Source of the DNA: CAYNWT01 sp964450955
Lineage (GTDB): Bacteria > Planctomycetota > Planctomycetia > Planctomycetales > Planctomycetaceae
Assembly (NCBI GenBank): GCA_964450955.1
Contig: CAYVFI010000029.1
Location: 1-64,000, forward strand
Direction of reading: 5' to 3'
DNA: 64,000 nt
In this document: positions 59,953 to 64,000 of the stretch, piece by piece
How the letters are laid out: each line of letters starts with the position of its first letter
Numbering within the stretch: position 1 is the stretch's first letter
Position numbers and translations under genes: made by a program
The notes under the pieces: model-generated
The model's input: the letters and a program-made list of their open reading frames with translations, nothing else
What the model was told of the DNA's origin: nothing
The model's database searches: none

Positions 59953-61823
59953 ACCTACCCGGCTTCCATTCACTCGGCAGCGCCTGGCTGTTTGCTTTGC
60001 TGATACCGCTGATCATTCTGTATTTCCTGAAGCTCAAGCGGCCGCGACTGGAAGTTCCGTCGCTGGCGCTGTGGCAGCAGGTCATTAACGATCAGCGGGT
60101 CAATTCGCCGTTCCAAAAGTTCAAACGCAACATTCTGTTGTTGTTGCAGTTTCTGATGTTGGCCGCGTTGTGCCTGGCCGCGATGCAGCCATTCATGCGA
60201 GGTGGTCCGGAACAGTATGAGAACCTCCCCGTCCTGATTGATTGTTCGGCCAGTATGGCGGCACTCGATAAGGAGGGTGGCCAGAGCCGATTGGACGTCG
60301 CGAAGGAAGAAGTCGAACGCCTAATCGATGGGCTGACCGGCGATCAGCGGCTGGCTTTGATTGCAGTGACCTCCACCGGCAGGCGGCTTACAGAATTCAC
60401 CGACAACAAGCGCATCCTCCGCAAGGCGCTTGCGAACATTGAAACGTCCGATGTCCCAGGCGGCCTCGAAGATGCAATGCGAATGACTTTGGCGATGTCA
60501 CGAACCGAACCAATCAAGTCGGTCGTCATCCTGTCAGACGGCAATTTTCCTGAACGAGTCGACTTCGAATTACCGTTCCAGTTGAACTATCAAAAAATCG
60601 CGGCCGGCGGCGACAACATCGGCATCATTGAACTTAACGCTCGGCGTAGTCAGCAGTCGGAATGGGATGTGTTTGTGCGGATCGCCGGCAAAGAAGGTTC
60701 TGAGATGGGCGGTGAACTATCGTTGCTGCAAAACGGCGAAGAAATCGCAAAGGAAGCGTTCGTCATCAACGATGGTGAGTCCCAGCGACTCTCATTCAGG
60801 GTAACGGCGACCAGCGACAGTTCGCTGCAGGTGTTACTAAAGCCGGACAGCTTTGATTCGCTTGAATCCGACAACGTAGCGTGGATGGAACTTCCAGAAG
60901 GCCGCGATTTGCGAGTCTACGCAGACAGTGGTTTAGGAGCCTGGCGACACGCGTTAAGCGGTCTGGAGAATATCGATCTCTATCCGATTGATGGCGACGA
61001 ATCTGAACCGGCCAAATACGACGTATTGATTTCTGACACCGAAGACGACCTGGACGAAGACGCATTGGTTCGCACGTTTGTTGGCTTCATTCCGCCGGAT
61101 TTGAATGGACTTCTGGAATCGTCGGAAGGTGAAACGCAGATCGTGGATTGGAATCGAACCGAGCCGCTGCTGCAGCATGTGCAGCTTGGCGACATCAGCA
61201 TCGTCGATCCTCCTGTTCGCCGAGCGGATGTGGTTGACAATCAGATTGAAGAACTTGGTTACGAAATTCTTGCATGGGGCGATGGTGGGCCACTGCTGCT
61301 GAAGCAGCGGGACGGCGTGAAGCTGTCGTTTTATTTCTTGTTCCATACCGACAGTTCGACTTTGCCGTTCCGGTTGGCGTTTCCAATCACTGTGGCCAAT
61401 ACGGTGAACCAGGGACTGCAAGCCACCGCGCTTTCGGAAGTTCGTGGGCAGCGGACGGGCGTTTTGGATCCGTTAACGTTGTTGTCCGAAACGGAATACG
61501 GCATCACAGGGCCGCAGGGTGGGTATCGAACAATCGCAACCAACGATCAGGGGTTGCTGACCGGTGTTCCGGCTTCGTCTGTGGGTGAGTACAAAATTAC
61601 GGACGGTGGCGACGTTGTCCGAAATGTCGGGGCGGGACTTTTGAGTCCTCGGGAATCATCACTGGTTGTCACTGAAGAGATTCAGTTTCGCGAAGTTGCT
61701 GTGGGCGCTGCGGAAACGACTGTGAAGAACGACCGCCCGCTGTGGAAGTGGTTGGCGATCGGAGCGTTTGTCATCCTGTTAGTTGAGTGGTGGTACTTCC
61801 AACGCAGTCCCATTGGCACCTAA
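59949..61823 (+). CDS. BatA-like VWA membrane protein (cluster B)
   Basis: A 624-residue protein: BatA N-terminus with helix 1 (about 11-30), LEVPSLALWQQ, helix 2 (about 61-80), a VWA domain with MIDAS DCSAS (about 97-101), beta-rich segments and a C-terminal helix (about 600-616). The ATG at 59949 overlaps the DUF58 stop (ATGA), preferred over the GTG at 59937. It is shorter than the cluster A BatA and its middle region differs. Operates presumably with the MoxR/DUF58 pair immediately upstream. Confidence 0.9.
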   Translation: MNLPGFHSLGSAWLFALLIPLIILYFLKLKRPRLEVPSLALWQQVINDQRVNSPFQKFKRNILLLLQFLMLAALCLAAMQPFMRGGPEQYENLPVLIDCSASMAALDKEGGQSRLDVAKEEVERLIDGLTGDQRLALIAVTSTGRRLTEFTDNKRILRKALANIETSDVPGGLEDAMRMTLAMSRTEPIKSVVILSDGNFPERVDFELPFQLNYQKIAAGGDNIGIIELNARRSQQSEWDVFVRIAGKEGSEMGGELSLLQNGEEIAKEAFVINDGESQRLSFRVTATSDSSLQVLLKPDSFDSLESDNVAWMELPEGRDLRVYADSGLGAWRHALSGLENIDLYPIDGDESEPAKYDVLISDTEDDLDEDALVRTFVGFIPPDLNGLLESSEGETQIVDWNRTEPLLQHVQLGDISIVDPPVRRADVVDNQIEELGYEILAWGDGGPLLLKQRDGVKLSFYFLFHTDSSTLPFRLAFPITVANTVNQGLQATALSEVRGQRTGVLDPLTLLSETEYGITGPQGGYRTIATNDQGLLTGVPASSVGEYKITDGGDVVRNVGAGLLSPRESSLVVTEEIQFREVAVGAAETTVKNDRPLWKWLAIGAFVILLVEWWYFQRSPIGT

Positions 61824-61918
61824 ACCGCGTTCCGTTGAATCGGTGTCTGGTGGGTGTGGCTGGAGTTGGGTTCCGTTGAGCCGGTTGTGCGTTTTTGTTG
61901 ACAGGCGGAGGAGTATCG

Positions 61919-64000
61919 ATGTTGGTTGCGGTTCGAACGATACTGATCGCGATGACGACCGGCGTCTTGCTGGCTCCACAGCAGGGGTTTGCTCAGGCTA
62001 AAGCTCCGCTGGCGCCGCTGGCTTTACGTATCGAACCTATCGCACCGTCACCACGTTCATATGGTCCGATTCTGATTGAAGTTACGTTGGACCCGCGTGA
62101 CGATCAACTGATGGAAGGAACGCTGCATCTGACGTTTCTGGAGAGCCAGTCCACGAAGCTGCTGGAGGTTCATATTCCGGATATTGTGGTGGCTGGCACC
62201 GAGTACACGACAACGTTACTGCTGCCGCCGATGCCCACGTCAAACGTGACGTTGGTTGATGTGAATGCAAAGTTCGTGACCGAGACCGATGCGTTTACTT
62301 TGTCGGACAAGGAATCAAACAAGTCTGACCTTTCTTTGCGTGTGACGCCGTCAACGCGGCGGAGCGTCGTGATGGGCATGGTGGTGGACGGGGCTGATGA
62401 TCCGAAGACAGCTGCCCACACATTTTTGAGCAAGGCTTTGGCACTTGATGAGTACGCAGAGCAGCCGAAAATCTGGTCGAAAAACCTGCGAGGGCAGTTG
62501 GAACTGCAGGATGTCCGTTTCGGATTGTTCGCGTGTTCCAGTGTTGTTGTGAAGCCAGACGCGCTGTTGGCAAACCCGCTGGGGTTTTGTGCGTTCGATG
62601 TTGTCGTGATTGCTGACGGTGGGCTGAGCAAACTGGATCAAGGCCGCATGGACGCCATGCGAAAGTGGATTCGAGCGGGCGGCCGGTTGTGCGTGGTTCC
62701 GGATGGAGCTATCGAACGGCGACACGCCAATTTCCTGACCGATCTGTTCGTCGAACATCCTAACCCGCCAGCGATGACGATTGATAAATCCGGCAGCTTT
62801 GTCGCTGGCTGGGAAGGCATGCATGTGCAGACGACACTGGGTTTGGGGCGTGTCGTTTTGATTAACCCCAACAGACCCTTGCGAGAAAAATTGGCTGGCG
62901 AGAAGCCCGGCAGGAAACAGTCGGGGGTGTCTGCTGAGGCTATTGCGTATTGGAGACAGGTTACCGGTTTCCTTTGGAGTGTTAGAAAAAACCAGCTTGA
63001 TAACGAGAAGTGGGAGATCCCTGCGCCGGCGCGGTATGACAACAAGAACACCGACGCGTGGGGGCGTGCGTACGCCATGAGTGCGGCGCAGGAATCCAGT
63101 GAATCGGCAACGGTTCGGCCGGTCGGGATGACCGAAGTGACTCGTCAACTTATGCCCAGCAACGTTCGGATGGTCCCATTGTGGTTGGTGACGACCATGC
63201 TGCTGGCCTACGTGTTTATCGTCGGTCCGGGCGACTACCTGTTGTTGGGTATGTTGAAGATGCGGCGGTACACGTGGATCGTGTTCCCGATCGTGACGGC
63301 GCTGTTCACGATGGGAATGGTTGGTGTGTCGAACTACTACATGGCGACCACGCAAAACGGTGGCAGTATTGAGATTAACGACGTTGTGGGTTCGGGAGAG
63401 ATTGTTCGCCGGACCGGGATCAGCCTGGACTTTTTCGGTGCACAACGAGACGTGCATGCAGACCATTCGTCACAGCTGATTACGCCGGTCGACATGCGAG
63501 CTTCGGTTCATGACCTGCAGTTTCAAAGGAACATGGCCCAGTATGGAGTGGCTCCGGGTTCCCAATCGGTCCGGCAGCCAGCAGCGTTTTCGGGCGATTC
63601 ATCAGGGCTGTACTACGAAGGACGTGTTCCCGGGCGTTACTCGACTCATCGCACTGTGCGTCAATGGGAACCGCAGTTAAGTCGAACATTCGAAATCGTT
63701 TCCGAGACAGCTCCTGCTTGTGGCTTTGATTGGGAAAACCCTGGCAAACTTTGGAACGCCGCAGCTCGCAACGTGCTGGCCTTGGCGATTCGGAAGCACA
63801 ACCCGGCTATCGGAGTCGTTGTGCTGAATCAGGGGCAGCGCAAAATGCTAAGACCGCTGGCCTATCCGGAATCAATCGCGGTCGATTACCAATACGATTG
63901 GGCTTACGAGTTCGAAAACCGGCCCACTTCGGATTACTTCTCGTTGTTAGACCTGGTTAGCGACCGTTCGCAGCATTTCTTCCGTTACGTCACAACGATT
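61919..64000 (+). CDS. GATase-like membrane protein, 3' end beyond the window
   Basis: The frame is open from the ATG at 61919, with GGAGGAG 6 nt upstream, to the window edge (694 codons, no stop). Signal peptide about 1-26; a GATase-like alpha/beta domain with FDVVVIADGGLSKL and KWIRAGGRLCVVP (about 222-265) lacking an evident catalytic triad; two membrane helices (about 421-435 and 451-468) bracketing VGPGDYLLLGMLKMRRYTW, a motif I recall from membrane proteins of MoxR/Bat loci; then an extracytoplasmic region. It is 95 nt after batA and is probably the tenth gene of cluster B. The missing part may hold further helices. Confidence 0.85.
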   Translation, partial: MLVAVRTILIAMTTGVLLAPQQGFAQAKAPLAPLALRIEPIAPSPRSYGPILIEVTLDPRDDQLMEGTLHLTFLESQSTKLLEVHIPDIVVAGTEYTTTLLLPPMPTSNVTLVDVNAKFVTETDAFTLSDKESNKSDLSLRVTPSTRRSVVMGMVVDGADDPKTAAHTFLSKALALDEYAEQPKIWSKNLRGQLELQDVRFGLFACSSVVVKPDALLANPLGFCAFDVVVIADGGLSKLDQGRMDAMRKWIRAGGRLCVVPDGAIERRHANFLTDLFVEHPNPPAMTIDKSGSFVAGWEGMHVQTTLGLGRVVLINPNRPLREKLAGEKPGRKQSGVSAEAIAYWRQVTGFLWSVRKNQLDNEKWEIPAPARYDNKNTDAWGRAYAMSAAQESSESATVRPVGMTEVTRQLMPSNVRMVPLWLVTTMLLAYVFIVGPGDYLLLGMLKMRRYTWIVFPIVTALFTMGMVGVSNYYMATTQNGGSIEINDVVGSGEIVRRTGISLDFFGAQRDVHADHSSQLITPVDMRASVHDLQFQRNMAQYGVAPGSQSVRQPAAFSGDSSGLYYEGRVPGRYSTHRTVRQWEPQLSRTFEIVSETAPACGFDWENPGKLWNAAARNVLALAIRKHNPAIGVVVLNQGQRKMLRPLAYPESIAVDYQYDWAYEFENRPTSDYFSLLDLVSDRSQHFFRYVTTI

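Noticed and set aside
62351..63466. Long (371-codon) open frame antisense to the GATase-like membrane protein
   Set aside because: It is low in recognisable domains, rich in His/Arg/Gln as expected of an antisense shadow, and the plus-strand frame has a strong Shine-Dalgarno, signal peptide and membrane helices.

Overview
The window looks like a chromosomal segment of a planctomycete (Planctomycetota; I do not assign a genus). The grounds are: two MoxR/DUF58/BatA-type gene clusters with very large VWA, glutamine-amidotransferase-like and TPR partners; a cytochrome c/copper-monooxygenase-like/TPR protein paired with a redoxin lipoprotein; a CotH-kinase protein; a calcium-binding repeat protein with an N-terminal LEQRVLLS motif resembling the LEPR-XLL signature of planctomycete surface proteins; and GGTAACCCGACGCGT-type intergenic repeats of a kind I associate with this phylum. 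murB and murC show a peptidoglycan pathway. I see no rRNA, tRNA, CRISPR array, insertion sequence or phage gene.

Layout. 188-2817 (-): murC, murB and a small membrane protein. 3089-11232 (-): seven co-directional genes in the order PspA/IM30, AAA ATPase, TerB-like small protein, substrate-binding protein fused to OmpA, ABC permease, ABC ATPase, membrane-anchored coiled-coil protein. 11233-12482: mostly non-coding, with remnants of two small membrane ORFs. 12483-15155 (-): polA with a degenerate proofreading domain. 15790-17406 (+): a membrane-anchored coiled-coil protein, ended by a strong bidirectional terminator. 17532-20029 (-): redoxin lipoprotein and cytochrome c/TPR protein. 20272-21990 (+): CotH-like protein, followed by a repeat array at 22047-22290.

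22470-37678 (-) is cluster A, eight genes: TPR/gluzincin protease, DUF4159, MoxR, DUF58, BatA-like VWA, a giant Gln-rich coiled-coil membrane protein, a VWA/GATase-like protein and a caspase/C13-like protease. Most junctions overlap by 1-4 nt. 37999-40847 (+): two hypothetical envelope proteins. 40816-46713 (-): histidine kinase, TPR lipoprotein, winged-helix/AAA ATPase, lipoprotein, polytopic membrane protein. 47002-48258 (+): calcium-binding repeat protein.

48575 to the window end (+) is cluster B, ten tightly packed genes: coiled-coil membrane protein, a complete iron-type ABC importer, NHL lipoprotein, VWA/GATase-like protein, MoxR, DUF58, BatA, and a GATase-like membrane protein cut off by the window edge.

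The strongest candidate for an undescribed system is the PspA operon. A bacterial ESCRT-III-superfamily protein sits with an AAA ATPase that could act as a Vps4-like remodeller, and with an ABC importer whose binding protein appears tethered to both inner membrane and peptidoglycan. Second are the paralogous clusters A and B. A carries two putative proteases and B embeds a metal-type importer beside MoxR/VWA proteins, a family known for metal-cofactor insertion. Functions of all three clusters are inference; the domain calls and gene order are read from the sequence.
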